Source: Vibrio sp. qd031
GTDB taxonomy: Bacteria > Pseudomonadota > Gammaproteobacteria > Enterobacterales > Vibrionaceae
Assembly (NCBI RefSeq): GCF_002100145.1
Contig: NZ_JXQD01000002.1
Coordinates: forward strand, 62,001-126,000
Reading direction: 5' to 3'
Length of the DNA stretch: 64,000 nucleotides
The position numbers and the translations under genes are program-made. The notes under the pieces were generated by a model. The model was not told the origin of the DNA. It was given only the letters and a program-made list of their open reading frames with translations, and did no database searches. Shown one piece after another: positions 35,169 through 44,874 of this stretch; position 1 is the stretch's first letter, and every line of letters starts with the position of its first letter.

Positions 35169-35978
35169 TTAGTGAAATTTAATGTAGCCACTACGCTCAA
35201 TAATTTCCTGCGCGTGAGGCTTAGTGAGGTAATCAACAAACCCCAATGACTCTTTACTTACGTTCTCTGCGTCGTAAAACACTAGGAACGGGCGACGAAG
35301 CTCGTATTTTTTCTCAAGGATACTTTTTGCTGTTGGAGCGATACCTTCAAACTGAACCGGTTTTACGCTCGCATCAACAGAGCCTATAGAAATGTAACCG
35401 ATCGCATGTGGGTTATTGCTGACGATGGTTTTCACCATTGAATTACTGTTTACCACTAAGTTCTCATGGCTAATATCGGACACTAACTTTTGATTAATGA
35501 TTTGGGTAAGACCCAGCAAACTTTCAAAACTGTATCTTGTACCTGACGCTGTTTCGCGAGTTACGACAGCGATTTTTTTGTTGTCACCACCAACTTCTTT
35601 CCAGTTGGTAATGTTGCCTTGGTAAATATCGCTGAGCTGTTCGCGCGTTAAATTTGTCACTGGGTTTGTGTGGTTAACGACTAGCGCAAGTCCGTCATAT
35701 GCGATGGTGACAATCTTTAGTGAATCATGTGCTTCGGCCTCAGTCAGATAACGAGAACTCATACCAAGCTCAGAAACTTTCTTATTTACTAGAGTTACGC
35801 CCGCACTGGATCCAATTCCTTGAACCGCAACGGGGTTTTCTGGTGAGGTTTTATTGTAATCTTCAGCTAAAATATCCATAACGCGACTGACCGACGTCGA
35901 CCCTACGATTGATATTTGTTCTGCTGATGCAACGTGGGCAAAAACAAAAAGCAGAGTAGCAAGGGCAACTCTAAACAT
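35169..35978 (-). CDS. PstS-family phosphate-binding protein
   Basis: The protein has 269 residues with a signal peptide of about 19 residues (cleavage near VASA-EQISIV). The phosphate-binding loop regions STSVSRVMD, GIGSSAGVT and RETASGTRYSFES are conserved. The short length and motifs match the small PstS type common in Vibrio. The pstCAB genes are not adjacent, so it acts with a transporter encoded elsewhere or as an independent sensor or scavenger. A three-unit Pho box upstream predicts induction by PhoB in phosphate starvation. Confidence 0.9.
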   Translation of the reverse strand: MFRVALATLLFVFAHVASAEQISIVGSTSVSRVMDILAEDYNKTSPENPVAVQGIGSSAGVTLVNKKVSELGMSSRYLTEAEAHDSLKIVTIAYDGLALVVNHTNPVTNLTREQLSDIYQGNITNWKEVGGDNKKIAVVTRETASGTRYSFESLLGLTQIINQKLVSDISHENLVVNSNSMVKTIVSNNPHAIGYISIGSVDASVKPVQFEGIAPTAKSILEKKYELRRPFLVFYDAENVSKESLGFVDYLTKPHAQEIIERSGYIKFH

Positions 35979-36010
35979 GGGGGTGCTCCATAATTAATTA
36001 ATTTCGACGC

Positions 36011-36043
36011 TATGATATGACGTTAAGGTGACAGAAATGTGAC
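36011..36043 (-). promoter_or_regulatory. Three-unit Pho box upstream of pstS
   Basis: On the minus strand GTCAC, GTCAC and GTCAT begin at 36043, 36032 and 36021, exactly 11 bases apart, with A/T-rich spacers. PhoB sites are direct 7-base repeats (CTGTCAT) with 4-base spacers, the same period. The box ends about 30 bases before the pstS start codon, so the promoter must be close or overlapping. Confidence 0.75.
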
Positions 36044-36073
36044 TACTCGGTCAACGAGCGAGTTGGAGGCTTT

Positions 36074-36409
36074 ATGTTAACGCAATGGGAACAACATCAA
36101 CTGGCCAATTTGGCAAAGGACGTGTGTGACTATCGAAACCGTAATATCGCGGCTGAGCTCGAAAAAGTAGCTTATCACGTAGAAGACAATGGTGTGCTTT
36201 TTAAGCGCCTAGTGATGCGTGTTGATTCAAACCATGTTGAAAATACTGAATCTATACTCCGCGTGGAAAAAGTAACTCAAGGTTGGGTAATTCTAGTACC
36301 AGACCCAACCAGTACACAGCAATGGAGTAACCTAGAGCAGGGGAGTTTACCCCTGTACCAGTTGTTTGAAGCCATTAAATTGGATCGAAATCATCAGTTT
36401 TGGGGTTGA
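36074..36409 (+). CDS. Hypothetical protein of 111 residues
   Basis: The protein starts MLTQWEQHQLANLAKDVCDY after GGAGG. It is soluble, without a signal peptide, membrane segment or recognised motif. Predicted helix at the N-terminus is followed by beta-rich sequence (VLFKRLVMRVD, GWVILVP). The 3' end overlaps the convergent AraC-family gene by 16 bases. It is divergent from pstS, so part of the Pho control region could serve it too. The function is unknown. Confidence 0.7.
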   Translation: MLTQWEQHQLANLAKDVCDYRNRNIAAELEKVAYHVEDNGVLFKRLVMRVDSNHVENTESILRVEKVTQGWVILVPDPTSTQQWSNLEQGSLPLYQLFEAIKLDRNHQFWG

Positions 36410-37230
36410 ATCGACTTAGCCGCTTTGGCGCGATTTTTTCTCAACATCGCTCTAAACTCTTTAGGCGTTTGATTGTGAATGGATTTAAATGCCGTACTAA
36501 AATGCGCAGCGCTTTTGTAACCCGCTTCGTAAGCAATTTGAGTAATAGAGTAATTGGTCACACGTAACTGTGTCGTTGCGAAGTTAATCCTTTTCACCTT
36601 AACCAAGTTAGAAAAAGACAGGTCATCAGCCGCTAACTTTCTTTTTAAAGTCGCGATGGATGTGCCTACATAACTCGCTGTTTCATCAAGTGTAATTGAC
36701 CCATCAATATTTTTTTCAATATAGTGAATCACTTTTTGCGTGATACTAAGGTCGAGTGACTGCTTGATCATATCGATGGTCGCACTTGCCGATGAACAAA
36801 GCTGACTTAATAAAGACATCGCCACAAACTCTAGAGAAGCGTTATCAACCGTAGGCTGCTCAAAATAGGTGAGGATCGTGCCCATTTGCGAATGAAAGTA
36901 ATCATCACATTCAACAATAGGTAGATGTGAACTGGGCCGATAGTCGTCTGGTGCGTTATAGAGATTAAGAAAAGTTTGTAGCAGATCCGGTGACAAGATA
37001 ATAGCTACCGCATCAAACATCTCATCATTAAACTGTGTTTCTAAGTTAATGAGTTCTTGGGAGTTGTAAAAACAGTATTGACCTGCGTGGATCGTGTCTT
37101 CAGAACCGTTATTGAGGCGAAATGCCATACTTCCCGCTTTCACCCACAATATACCAATCTGCGCAGCAGGATAGCGCTCACGTCGACGTGATATAAAACT
37201 GGTAAAATAGTTAACTCGAATTGCGCTCAT
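36394..37230 (-). CDS. AraC-family transcriptional regulator
   Basis: The protein has 278 residues. The N-terminal half (1-165) is a cupin-like sensing domain (AFRLNNGSEDTIHAGQYCFYNSQ). The C-terminal AraC/XylS domain (about 170-270) has two helix-turn-helix units, the first at ITLDETASYVGTSIATLKRKL and the second at SITQIAYEAGYKSAAHFSTAFK, followed by NQTPKEFR. The target is not clear from context; neighbours are rnb upstream and a small hypothetical gene downstream. Confidence 0.9.
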   Translation of the reverse strand: MSAIRVNYFTSFISRRRERYPAAQIGILWVKAGSMAFRLNNGSEDTIHAGQYCFYNSQELINLETQFNDEMFDAVAIILSPDLLQTFLNLYNAPDDYRPSSHLPIVECDDYFHSQMGTILTYFEQPTVDNASLEFVAMSLLSQLCSSASATIDMIKQSLDLSITQKVIHYIEKNIDGSITLDETASYVGTSIATLKRKLAADDLSFSNLVKVKRINFATTQLRVTNYSITQIAYEAGYKSAAHFSTAFKSIHNQTPKEFRAMLRKNRAKAAKSIQPQN

Positions 37231-37281
37231 TGTATTCCTCTAAACTCTAGAGGGAGGATGGACCTCCCTCTGGAGTATTAT

Positions 37282-39261
37282 CTACGAAGGGTCAGCTAAT
37301 ACGTGTTTAGGTTTTGCGACTATGTTACGAGTTTCTTGATTAACGGACGTAATGACAATGTCAATCGCGTCGGCAAGGCGATAATGAACCTTACCATCAA
37401 GTAATACCATGCCAAGCTCACGGTTGCCTTCTATACGTTCACGATTGCTACAGACTGAAGACAAAGGGATGAATACCGCTGCGCCATTAACCCCAATACG
37501 CGCTCGGAGCCCAGCTCTTGAAATATCAAAAATTTCGGCTTCATATTCAGCTTCATTTTTGGCATCGTCAGCAAGCGTTCTAACGTACAACCAATCGGCA
37601 ATGTTACGTTCTGCGATCTTATGGTGCTTTTTATGCAGACCTAACTCATCTCCGATGCTCGCGTCGGGTTTTTGAACCGGAGCTTCACCTGTTATCGCCG
37701 CTTTAATAAGGCGGTGGTTGATCATGTCGCCATATTTGCGAATTGGCGAGGTCCAAGTGGCATAAACATCAAGCCCCATCGCAAAGTGTGGTCCGGCTTC
37801 AATACTGGTTTCACCATATCCTTGTAACTTACGCATACGATTATCAAGATACGCAGTCGGCTGTTGATTTAACCAACGGCGAACCGCAGAAAACCCTTCC
37901 AAGCTCGACAAAGTCTCTTCGGTGACATTAGGTGCTCCTGCTTCATTAAGCATCTCAATGGCCGCTTTTACTTTATCTGATTTAATGCCGTGGTGGGTAT
38001 TAAATACACCGATTTCCAGCTGATCGCGAAGTAGGCGACCCGCACAAATGTTGGCAGCAATCATGGTTTCTTCAACAAGCTTATTGGCGATTCGGCGTTC
38101 ATCAGCATGGATGGCGATCACATCATTGCTTTCGCTTAATTCGAAGCGGTAGTCTGGGCGATCTGGAAACACAACCGCGTGCGCTTCACGCCACGCACTG
38201 CGCAATTGTGCGACTTTATGTAGATCTTGAATCACCTCTTTTGTCGTGCCATCGGGCTGCCATTCGCTTTCATTACCTTGTTCAAGCCAGTTAGAGACTT
38301 GATTATAGTTAAGGCGTGCATGAGATTTAACCAACGCAGCCTTAAAGGTGACATTGTCACTAATGCTGCCATCTTGATTGACAACAATGACGGCGACAAT
38401 AGCGGGACGAACTTCATTTTCTATGAGTGAACATAAGTTATCGGCCAAAAAACGAGGCAACATTGGAATATTGCGACCTGGCAAATAAATGGTAAATCCA
38501 CGTTCGCGTGCTACCTTATCCATCTCTGAATCAGGGCTAATGTAAGCGGTTGGGTCGGCAATGGCGACACTTAATTCAAGTTGTCCGTTGTCTAAAGGCT
38601 TTGCAAAGAGAGCATCGTCCATATCTTTGGTCGATTCACCATCGATGGTGACAAAGTGTACGTCGGTCAGATCGGTGCGTTGCAGGTTTGCAGAGTCGTT
38701 AAGCTGCCATTCATCGTCAGCAATACCGTCAGGTTCGCGATTCGGAAGGTCATTTTGCGCGAGTGTCACCCACCAAGGAGCAATTTTGTCGTCTGCATCG
38801 GTAATTTTTTCCGATATTTCAGCAAAAAAACCGTCATCACCCGCCAATGGATGTTGAGTAAGGTGTGCAACTACCCAGTCTCCCTCTTTGAGATCGTCTG
38901 CGGGCAAACCTTTTACCGTCTTCGCTTTTAAAGTGAGTTTTTTCAGCTGTGGGTGGTCAGGCACCACGTTAAGTCGACCTTTGAAGCGCCTAATACGCCC
39001 AATAAAGCGTGTTACCGCTTGCTCGATAAGCGTTTCGGGCTCTGCACTGTCTTTACCGTTATCACTACGAATAATGGCGGAGACTTTATCACCATGCATG
39101 ACCTTTTTCATAAACGGTGGTGGAATAAAGACACTTTTTTTACTGTCTATTTCCAAAAAACCAAAGTTTTTGTCGGTGGCTTTAACGGTACCTTCTTTTT
39201 TTGGCAAGGTTTCCTGGATTTGAGCTTTTAACTGAGCAAGTAACGGATTGTCTTGAAACAT
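37282..39261 (-). CDS. rnb: Exoribonuclease II
   Basis: RNase II degrades RNA 3' to 5' and stops at structure. The protein has 659 residues (E. coli RNase II has 644). An N-terminal cold-shock domain covers about residues 20-75 ([15 protein letters not shown]). The RNB catalytic core starts near [14 protein letters not shown], with the metal-binding aspartates, and includes [11 protein letters not shown] and the arginine-rich [18 protein letters not shown]-terminal S1 domain follows ([16 protein letters not shown]). It is divergent from deaD with 331 bases between, an arrangement shared with other Vibrio. Confidence 0.95.
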   Translation of the reverse strand: MFQDNPLLAQLKAQIQETLPKKEGTVKATDKNFGFLEIDSKKSVFIPPPFMKKVMHGDKVSAIIRSDNGKDSAEPETLIEQAVTRFIGRIRRFKGRLNVVPDHPQLKKLTLKAKTVKGLPADDLKEGDWVVAHLTQHPLAGDDGFFAEISEKITDADDKIAPWWVTLAQNDLPNREPDGIADDEWQLNDSANLQRTDLTDVHFVTIDGESTKDMDDALFAKPLDNGQLELSVAIADPTAYISPDSEMDKVARERGFTIYLPGRNIPMLPRFLADNLCSLIENEVRPAIVAVIVVNQDGSISDNVTFKAALVKSHARLNYNQVSNWLEQGNESEWQPDGTTKEVIQDLHKVAQLRSAWREAHAVVFPDRPDYRFELSESNDVIAIHADERRIANKLVEETMIAANICAGRLLRDQLEIGVFNTHHGIKSDKVKAAIEMLNEAGAPNVTEETLSSLEGFSAVRRWLNQQPTAYLDNRMRKLQGYGETSIEAGPHFAMGLDVYATWTSPIRKYGDMINHRLIKAAITGEAPVQKPDASIGDELGLHKKHHKIAERNIADWLYVRTLADDAKNEAEYEAEIFDISRAGLRARIGVNGAAVFIPLSSVCSNRERIEGNRELGMVLLDGKVHYRLADAIDIVITSVNQETRNIVAKPKHVLADPS

Positions 39262-39592
39262 TGAGTCTTTATAGCCTTCAAAGGGTTGGCGTGAGGACTA
39301 TGGAGCAAATTGCTGCATAGAGTTAGGCACACTATATAAGGGATAAACCAGTATCTCAATCGCTAGGATGGGATATTTGTTGTGTTTTTCATGCCACGAT
39401 AGTACTAAAAATGTGATGGGACTCAATTTTTTGTAGCACAAATCAAAATATGCAGGTATGATGCGCCGCTCTTATATGTCCCTAATTGCTTTAAGAAAAA
39501 TACTGTCCCTTCTCCAAAGGAGTGGAACAGTGGGCGGATCAGTATCGTGATTGAGCTTGTGGGACCACTTTTAACCATTTAATGGGTTCACA
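39262..39592. promoter_or_regulatory. Divergent control region of rnb and deaD with a long deaD leader
   Basis: There are 331 bases without a gene. A TATGAT box lies around 39457-39462 and would give a deaD leader of over 100 bases. Within it, CTGT-CTCC-AAA-GGAG-ACAG segments (about 39505-39533) can form an interrupted hairpin. DeaD-type helicase mRNAs in enterobacteria have long cold-regulated leaders, so the same is plausible here. The ribosome site before the ATG is weak (GGGTT), which fits regulated translation. The promoter call is tentative. Confidence 0.4.
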
Positions 39593-41512
39593 ATGCAAGA
39601 AAATCAAACGACCTTCAGCCAACTCGCGCTGAACGAACAACTGTTGACGTCTCTAAACAACATGGGCTTCGTTGCTCCAACACCAATCCAAGCAGCGTCT
39701 ATTCCTCTTCTGCTTGAAGGCAACGATTTATTGGGTAAAGCACAAACCGGTACTGGTAAAACAGCCGCGTTCTCTCTACCTCTACTAAATAAAATTGATC
39801 TAAACCAACGCTCTCCGCAAGCCGTTATCTTAGCTCCAACTCGCGAACTCGCGATTCAGGTTGCTGCAGAAATCAAAACTCTGGGTAAAGAAATCAAGGG
39901 TCTGAAGGTTCTTGAAATCTACGGTGGCGCTTCAATTTCTGATCAAATGCGTGCACTGCGCTCTGGTACTCACATTGTCGTGGGTACACCAGGCCGTGTA
40001 ATGGATTTGATCAAGCGAGATAAACTGCACCTAAACGAAATCCACACGTTTGTTCTTGATGAAGCAGACGAAATGTTAAACATGGGTTTTGTTGACGACG
40101 TAACTTGGATCCTAGAACACGCACCAGAATCAGCGCAACGCGTATTGTTCTCTGCAACTATGCCTCCAATGCTTCGCAACATTGTAGAGCGTTTTCTTCG
40201 TGACCCTAAATCTGTCGACGTTGCGGGTAAAAACCACACGGTTGATAAAGTAGAGCAGCAATTTTGGGTTGTGAAAGGTGTAGAGAAGGACGAAGCGATG
40301 GTTCGTCTACTGGAAACTGAAGAAACCGACGGCTCGATTGTGTTTGTACGTACTCGTCAAGACACTGAACGTCTAGCGGACTACTTATCTGATCGTGGCT
40401 TTAAGGTTGCGCCTCTACACGGTGACATTCCACAGTCACTGCGAGAGCGCACCGTCGATCACATTAAAAAAGGCATCATTGATATCATTGTTGCTACAGA
40501 CGTTGTAGCTCGTGGTCTTGATGTTCCTCGTATTACTCACGTATTCAACTACGACATCCCATTCGATGTAGAATCATACATCCACCGCATTGGTCGTACT
40601 GGGCGTGCTGGACGTAAAGGCAGTGCAATCTTGTTGGTTCGCACTAACCAAATGCGCATGCTTCGCACTATTGAACGCGTGACTAAGTCGAGCATGGCAG
40701 AAATTCAATTGCCTAACCGTGACAAAGTTGCAGCATCTCGCCTGACTCAACTGGGTGAAGAACTAGCACTAGAGAAAGAAAACCCGTCTCTTGAGAACTT
40801 TGCAGAGCTAATCAGCCAATTGACCGAATCACTAGAAATGGACGCAGCAACTCTTGCAGCGATCCTTCTTAAGCGCCAACAAGGCAAACGTCCTTTGTTC
40901 TACAAAGGTCCAGACCCTATGATCGACGCGATTGAACGCGATAAGAAACGTCGTAAAGAGCGTCGTGAGGGCGGTGGTCGTGAAGGCGGTCGCGGTGAAG
41001 GTCGTAGCTACAACAAAGCGGATTGGGAAACCTACCAGTTCCAAGTTGGTCGTGAGCAAGGTGTTCAAGTTAAAGATATCGTTGGTGCATTGGCTAATGA
41101 ACTTGGTTTGGGTAAAGGCGCAATTGGTGCAATCAAACTGGCTCAAGAGCACTCATTTGTACAGTTACCACGTGATATGAATCAAGACTCTGCAGGTAAA
41201 CTGAAGAAACTTCGCATTCGCCAAAAAGAGATCAACGCTGTCGTAAGTGACTTCGATGATTTCCGTGAAAATCGCGGTCCTCGTCGTGACGGTGGAAATC
41301 GTGATGGCGGTCGTCGCTTTGAGCGTCGTGGCGAAGGTGGCGGTGAGCGTCGTCCACGCCGTGAAGGTGAAGGTTCTGGTGAACGTCGTCCACGTCGTAA
41401 CGCAGACGGAGAGCGTGCCCCACGCCGTGAAGGTGAGCGTCGTTTCGATCGCAATCGTGGTGGTGACAATCGCGGAAACTTCCGTGGTGAACGTGGCCAC
41501 GGTCGCGGATAA
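39593..41512 (+). CDS. deaD: DEAD-box ATP-dependent RNA helicase DeaD/CsdA
   Basis: The protein has 639 residues. The helicase core has the Q motif (FVAPTPIQ), motif I AQTGTGKT (50-57), motif II DEAD (156-159), SAT near 187, and the C-terminal VATDVVARGLD and HRIGRTGRAGRKG motifs. A DbpA-like RNA-binding domain follows at about 480-555. The tail is rich in Arg and Gly repeats (GGERRPRREGEG-like units). It helps ribosome assembly and mRNA decay at low temperature. It is followed by a clear terminator. Confidence 0.96.
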   Translation: MQENQTTFSQLALNEQLLTSLNNMGFVAPTPIQAASIPLLLEGNDLLGKAQTGTGKTAAFSLPLLNKIDLNQRSPQAVILAPTRELAIQVAAEIKTLGKEIKGLKVLEIYGGASISDQMRALRSGTHIVVGTPGRVMDLIKRDKLHLNEIHTFVLDEADEMLNMGFVDDVTWILEHAPESAQRVLFSATMPPMLRNIVERFLRDPKSVDVAGKNHTVDKVEQQFWVVKGVEKDEAMVRLLETEETDGSIVFVRTRQDTERLADYLSDRGFKVAPLHGDIPQSLRERTVDHIKKGIIDIIVATDVVARGLDVPRITHVFNYDIPFDVESYIHRIGRTGRAGRKGSAILLVRTNQMRMLRTIERVTKSSMAEIQLPNRDKVAASRLTQLGEELALEKENPSLENFAELISQLTESLEMDAATLAAILLKRQQGKRPLFYKGPDPMIDAIERDKKRRKERREGGGREGGRGEGRSYNKADWETYQFQVGREQGVQVKDIVGALANELGLGKGAIGAIKLAQEHSFVQLPRDMNQDSAGKLKKLRIRQKEINAVVSDFDDFRENRGPRRDGGNRDGGRRFERRGEGGGERRPRREGEGSGERRPRRNADGERAPRREGERRFDRNRGGDNRGNFRGERGHGRG

Positions 41513-41517
41513 ATAAT

Positions 41518-41545
41518 AAAAGGCTCGCTGATGCGAGCCTTTTTA
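41518..41545 (+). terminator. Intrinsic terminator of deaD
   Basis: AGGCTCGC (41521-41528) pairs with GCGAGCCT (41533-41540) around TGAT and is flanked by AAA on the left and TTTT on the right. It can also serve the convergent GST gene. Confidence 0.9.
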
Positions 41546-41575
41546 CTTTATAGCGTTTGAGTAAAGGGACTATGA

Positions 41576-42226
41576 CTAAACATTTTCGCCCGCTTCATCA
41601 AGCTCGATGATTTCGGTTTCCGCCAACGCATCTTTAATCCAACGTTTCACGTCTTTATCCTGCAGTACAAAGTCCATGTACGCTTTAGCTTCATCACTAA
41701 CGGTAATGCCGTAGGTTATAAATCGGAACACCACCGGTAAAAACATCGCATCAGCGATGCTCCATTGACCAAACAACCAACTTGGTGATGGCTGTTTTTT
41801 CATACAGTCTGTCCAGATTTGAACAATTCTATCGATCTCTTTCTGAATATTGTCGTCAATGGCAATTTCTCGCTTGGCTCGAATATTCATTGGCATTGCA
41901 TTTCGAACGTGAGAAAAGCCTGAGTGCATTTCGTTGGCGATGCAGCGTGCGAGTGTTCGCTGTGCGCGTTCTTGTGGCCAAGCTCGGCCATCAAAATAGT
42001 ATTCGTTCAGGTATTCGCAAATGGCTAATGAGTCCCAAACAACGAGTGAGCCATCGACTAGAGTAGGGACTTTCAATGCTGGATTTACTTTACCTATTTG
42101 CTGATAAAACTCTTCAGTGTCAAGTTGCAACAAGGTTTCGTCAAAGGGGAGGCCTGTCTTCGCCATTGCAATCCATGCACGTAAAGACCAAGACGAATAA
42201 TTTTTATTGCCAATAATAAGCCGCAT
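41576..42226 (-). CDS. Glutathione S-transferase family protein
   Basis: The protein has 216 residues from ATG 42226 (MRLIIGNKNYSSWSLRAWIAM), with AGAGGG upstream. The thioredoxin-like N-domain ends with PTLVDGSLVVWDSLAICEYLNE, where DSLAI corresponds to the glutathione-binding E/D-S motif. The helical C-domain contains PSPSWLFGQWSIADAMFLPV, with the conserved Asp for folding. The NKNYSSWSLR start resembles bacterial GSTs in which Ser replaces the Tyr nucleophile. The substrate is unknown. Confidence 0.9.
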   Translation of the reverse strand: MRLIIGNKNYSSWSLRAWIAMAKTGLPFDETLLQLDTEEFYQQIGKVNPALKVPTLVDGSLVVWDSLAICEYLNEYYFDGRAWPQERAQRTLARCIANEMHSGFSHVRNAMPMNIRAKREIAIDDNIQKEIDRIVQIWTDCMKKQPSPSWLFGQWSIADAMFLPVVFRFITYGITVSDEAKAYMDFVLQDKDVKRWIKDALAETEIIELDEAGENV

Positions 42227-42312
42227 ATCAAACCCTCTATGATTGTTGCCGATTGATGCTGGTTGACTTTTAGTCAATACGCACAGTACACCGCTTTAAC
42301 CCAAACTGTAAC

Positions 42313-42326
42313 TTGACCCAGATCAA
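42313..42326 (+). promoter_or_regulatory. FNR-like site upstream of ackA
   Basis: TTGAC-CCAG-ATCAA matches the FNR consensus TTGAT-N4-ATCAA at nine of ten positions. It lies about 105 bases before the ackA ATG in an otherwise A/T-rich region, a suitable distance for anaerobic activation. It is inferred from sequence alone. Confidence 0.6.
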
Positions 42327-42429
42327 TGTTTGGTTTTTCTGTGACATAATTAAATTTTAAATATTCAAAAAATGTTTAATAATCCCAATTCAATTTGTCA
42401 GACAATTATAACGTGCAGGACCCCCTACA

Positions 42430-43623
42430 ATGCCAAATGCAAACGTTTTAGTGATCAACTCAGGTAGCTCGTCGCTTAAATTCGCCGTCATCAACTCAGT
42501 AACCGGCGACGAAATTGTCAGTGGATTGGGTGAGTGCTTCGGTATGCCAGAAGCCACAATCGCTTGGAAGCTCAACGGAAACAAAACCGAAGAAGCCATC
42601 ACTGCCGCAGACAATCATCATGCTAATGCAATCACCCGTATCGTTAAACTTATTGAAGATGAGAACTTAACCGACACGATCGTTGCAGTAGGTCACCGCA
42701 TTGTTCACGGCGGAGAAAAATTTACTAAAACAGTACGCATCGATAACGAAGTGCTTGCTGAAATCGAAAACTTGTCTGACCTAGCACCGCTGCATAACCC
42801 TGCAGGCGCAAAAGGTATTCATGCTGCTATGGCCGCATTCCCATCGTTGCCACAGTTTGCTGTATTTGATACTGCGTTCCACCAAACGATGCCTCAAAAA
42901 GCCTTTACTGGCGCTATCTCACATGAACTTTACGAAAAATACGGCATTCGCCGCTATGGTTTCCACGGTACAAGTCACTATTATGTGTCACGTGAAGCAG
43001 CCAAAATGTTAGATAAGCCTGTAGAGCAGTGCAACTTTATTACTGTTCACCTTGGTAACGGTGCGTCTGTATGTGCGATTAAAGACGGACAATCGGTTGA
43101 TACCTCTATGGGGTTCACACCTCTTGCTGGTCTTATGATGGGGACACGCTCTGGTGACCTTGATCCCGGCATCATTGAGTTTTTGATGAAGAAGGGCTGG
43201 ACTCAAGAGCAAGTTTTCGAGACGCTAAACAAAAAATCAGGTTTCCTAGGTGTATCTGGTGTAACGTCTGACGCTCGCGGTATTTTACAAGCGATGGAAG
43301 AGGGACATGAAGGCGCTAAGTTGGCGTTCCAAGTCTTCACTTACCGTGTTGCAAAATACATTGGCTCTTACCTTATTCCACTTGATGCCTTAGATGCCAT
43401 TATTTTCACTGGTGGTATTGGTGAAAACTCGCTAGATATTCGTCGCGAAATCTTAAATAACCTTAACCTGCTTGGTTTTGTTGAAGATAAAAAAGGCAAC
43501 GAAGACGCACGTTTTGGCGCCAGCGGTATTATCGCTAAGTCAGAATTGCTTGACGCGCTGGCTGTGGTTATCCCAACCAATGAAGAGTTTGTTATCGCTC
43601 AGCAGTCAGTAGAACTTCTGTAA
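42430..43623 (+). CDS. ackA: Acetate kinase
   Basis: The enzyme interconverts acetyl phosphate plus ADP with acetate plus ATP. The protein has 397 residues with the family motifs NSGSSSLKFAV at the start, GHRIVHGGEKF, FDTAFHQTMP, GFHGTSH and FTGGIGENS. The ATG follows AGGACCCCC closely. The phosphotransacetylase gene (pta) that normally follows ackA is missing: a terminator and an unrelated gene come next. This matches the second acetate kinase gene of Vibrio, recalled on chromosome II. Confidence 0.96.
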   Translation: MPNANVLVINSGSSSLKFAVINSVTGDEIVSGLGECFGMPEATIAWKLNGNKTEEAITAADNHHANAITRIVKLIEDENLTDTIVAVGHRIVHGGEKFTKTVRIDNEVLAEIENLSDLAPLHNPAGAKGIHAAMAAFPSLPQFAVFDTAFHQTMPQKAFTGAISHELYEKYGIRRYGFHGTSHYYVSREAAKMLDKPVEQCNFITVHLGNGASVCAIKDGQSVDTSMGFTPLAGLMMGTRSGDLDPGIIEFLMKKGWTQEQVFETLNKKSGFLGVSGVTSDARGILQAMEEGHEGAKLAFQVFTYRVAKYIGSYLIPLDALDAIIFTGGIGENSLDIRREILNNLNLLGFVEDKKGNEDARFGASGIIAKSELLDALAVVIPTNEEFVIAQQSVELL

Positions 43624-43649
43624 TACAATCGATACATAAAGAATTAAAG

Positions 43650-43672
43650 GCGAGCTTCGAGCTCGCTTTTTT
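43650..43672 (+). terminator. Intrinsic terminator of ackA
   Basis: GCGAGCT (43650-43656) pairs with AGCTCGC (43660-43666) around TCG and is followed by six T residues. It ends the ackA transcript 27 bases after the stop. Confidence 0.88.
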
Positions 43673-43782
43673 ATTGGGGAAAGTAAATGTGTAGCCCAAA
43701 ACCATCAACAAGCTATACAATAGTCACGCTGCAACAACGCAGCATAGAACACTCACATACAGCAAACTTAAAGTAATCACCT

Positions 43783-44271
43783 ATGCCTAAAGATTTCAAT
43801 TTCACTACCCAATACCCCCTCGACAAGCGTTTTTTTGCGGAGTGCTACGACCAAACGAGCGTTCCGACTAAATTTCCAAAAGCTTATTTAAAAGCGTTAT
43901 TGTTTGTCGTTTTTGGTGTGATTGTATTAGAGTTTGAGCTACTGCCAAATGGATACGTTGGGTGGTTCTTTATCGTTCTGAGTATTGTTGAGGCTCTGAG
44001 TGTATTGTTTAAGAGAACTTGGTGGTTATGGCGACAAACATTCAGTACAAGCTCAAACAGTAAAGTAGAGTTTAGGTTAGGTGCAAATGGGGTCAGTTAT
44101 AAAAGTGCTAATCACACCCGCAGTATCTCATGGATTGAGATAGACCAACTTCAGCAAACCGATCTGGGCTTTATCCTACACATTGGTAAACAGCGTCAAT
44201 ACCTCAGTAAATCTTGCTTAAGTGATGAAGCGATCGCCTATATGGTTGAACAGCACGCAATCCACAAATAA
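43783..44271 (+). CDS. YcxB-like membrane protein
   Basis: The protein has 162 residues. Two hydrophobic segments (about residues 36-52 and 60-78: LLFVVFGVIVLEFELLPNG, then WFFIVLSIVEALSVLF) are followed by a C-terminal domain (EFRLGANGVSYKSANHTRSISWIEIDQL...GFILHIG) that resembles the YcxB C-terminal domain, a PH-like fold. The function is not known. It is a single gene between the ackA terminator and the VOC gene. Confidence 0.7.
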   Translation: MPKDFNFTTQYPLDKRFFAECYDQTSVPTKFPKAYLKALLFVVFGVIVLEFELLPNGYVGWFFIVLSIVEALSVLFKRTWWLWRQTFSTSSNSKVEFRLGANGVSYKSANHTRSISWIEIDQLQQTDLGFILHIGKQRQYLSKSCLSDEAIAYMVEQHAIHK

Positions 44272-44352
44272 GTTGAATTTCCTCTTTACCTCAATATAAC
44301 TTTAGGTATTAGCATGTTCGTTCTAGATAACAGCAACGTCATGGAGAAGATT

Positions 44353-44766
44353 ATGATACATCTAGAACACGTCAATTTAGTCGTTAACGATATCCCAAAA
44401 ATGCTTGAATTTTATCAGGCGGCTTTTCCTCATTGGAGAGTGCGCGAAAAAGGGCAAGGGGAGTGGCACGGTAAGCCTAGAACATGGCTCCACTTTGGGG
44501 ACCAATATCACTACATAGCGTTAAGTGATAATGGGGAAGGATCAAATCGGGATCTCGCGGGCCATCAGGTTGGTTTAGCCCATTTTGCTTATGTCACTCA
44601 CAATGTAGATAGCATCACAGAGCGCTTAACGAGAGCTGGTTTTAGAATCGCTAACCCAGGCACCAAAGAGCCTCATCGCAAAAACGTCTATTTCGTTGAT
44701 CCTGCGGGGTTTGAAGTAGAGTTTGTTGAGTATCTCAGCGACGATCCTTCCTTGAGGAATGCATAA
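44353..44766 (+). CDS. VOC (glyoxalase/bleomycin-resistance fold) family protein
   Basis: The protein has 137 residues from ATG 44353 (MIHLEHVNLVVNDI), seven bases after GGAG. Residues 1-125 form one VOC domain, with HVNLVV giving a metal-binding His at the start, HFAYVTHNV in the middle and VYFVDPAGFEVEFVEY with the C-terminal Glu. VOC enzymes bind a divalent metal and act on small molecules; the substrate is not predictable here. Confidence 0.85.
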   Translation: MIHLEHVNLVVNDIPKMLEFYQAAFPHWRVREKGQGEWHGKPRTWLHFGDQYHYIALSDNGEGSNRDLAGHQVGLAHFAYVTHNVDSITERLTRAGFRIANPGTKEPHRKNVYFVDPAGFEVEFVEYLSDDPSLRNA

Positions 44767-44874
44767 AAGAGAACAATCAATTTTTGCACTTGGTTATTTG
44801 TGGCCAGGACGCATTGTTCGTTCGTGTTGTTTGAGGCGTTCCTATATACTGCCTTGTTTAATAGGAAGCCTCCC

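Noticed and set aside
41165..41500. Long open frames antisense to the deaD C-terminus
   Set aside because: They mirror the repetitive CGT/GGT codons of the Arg-Gly-rich tail, giving low-complexity Thr or Arg/Ser strings, and lack ribosome sites.
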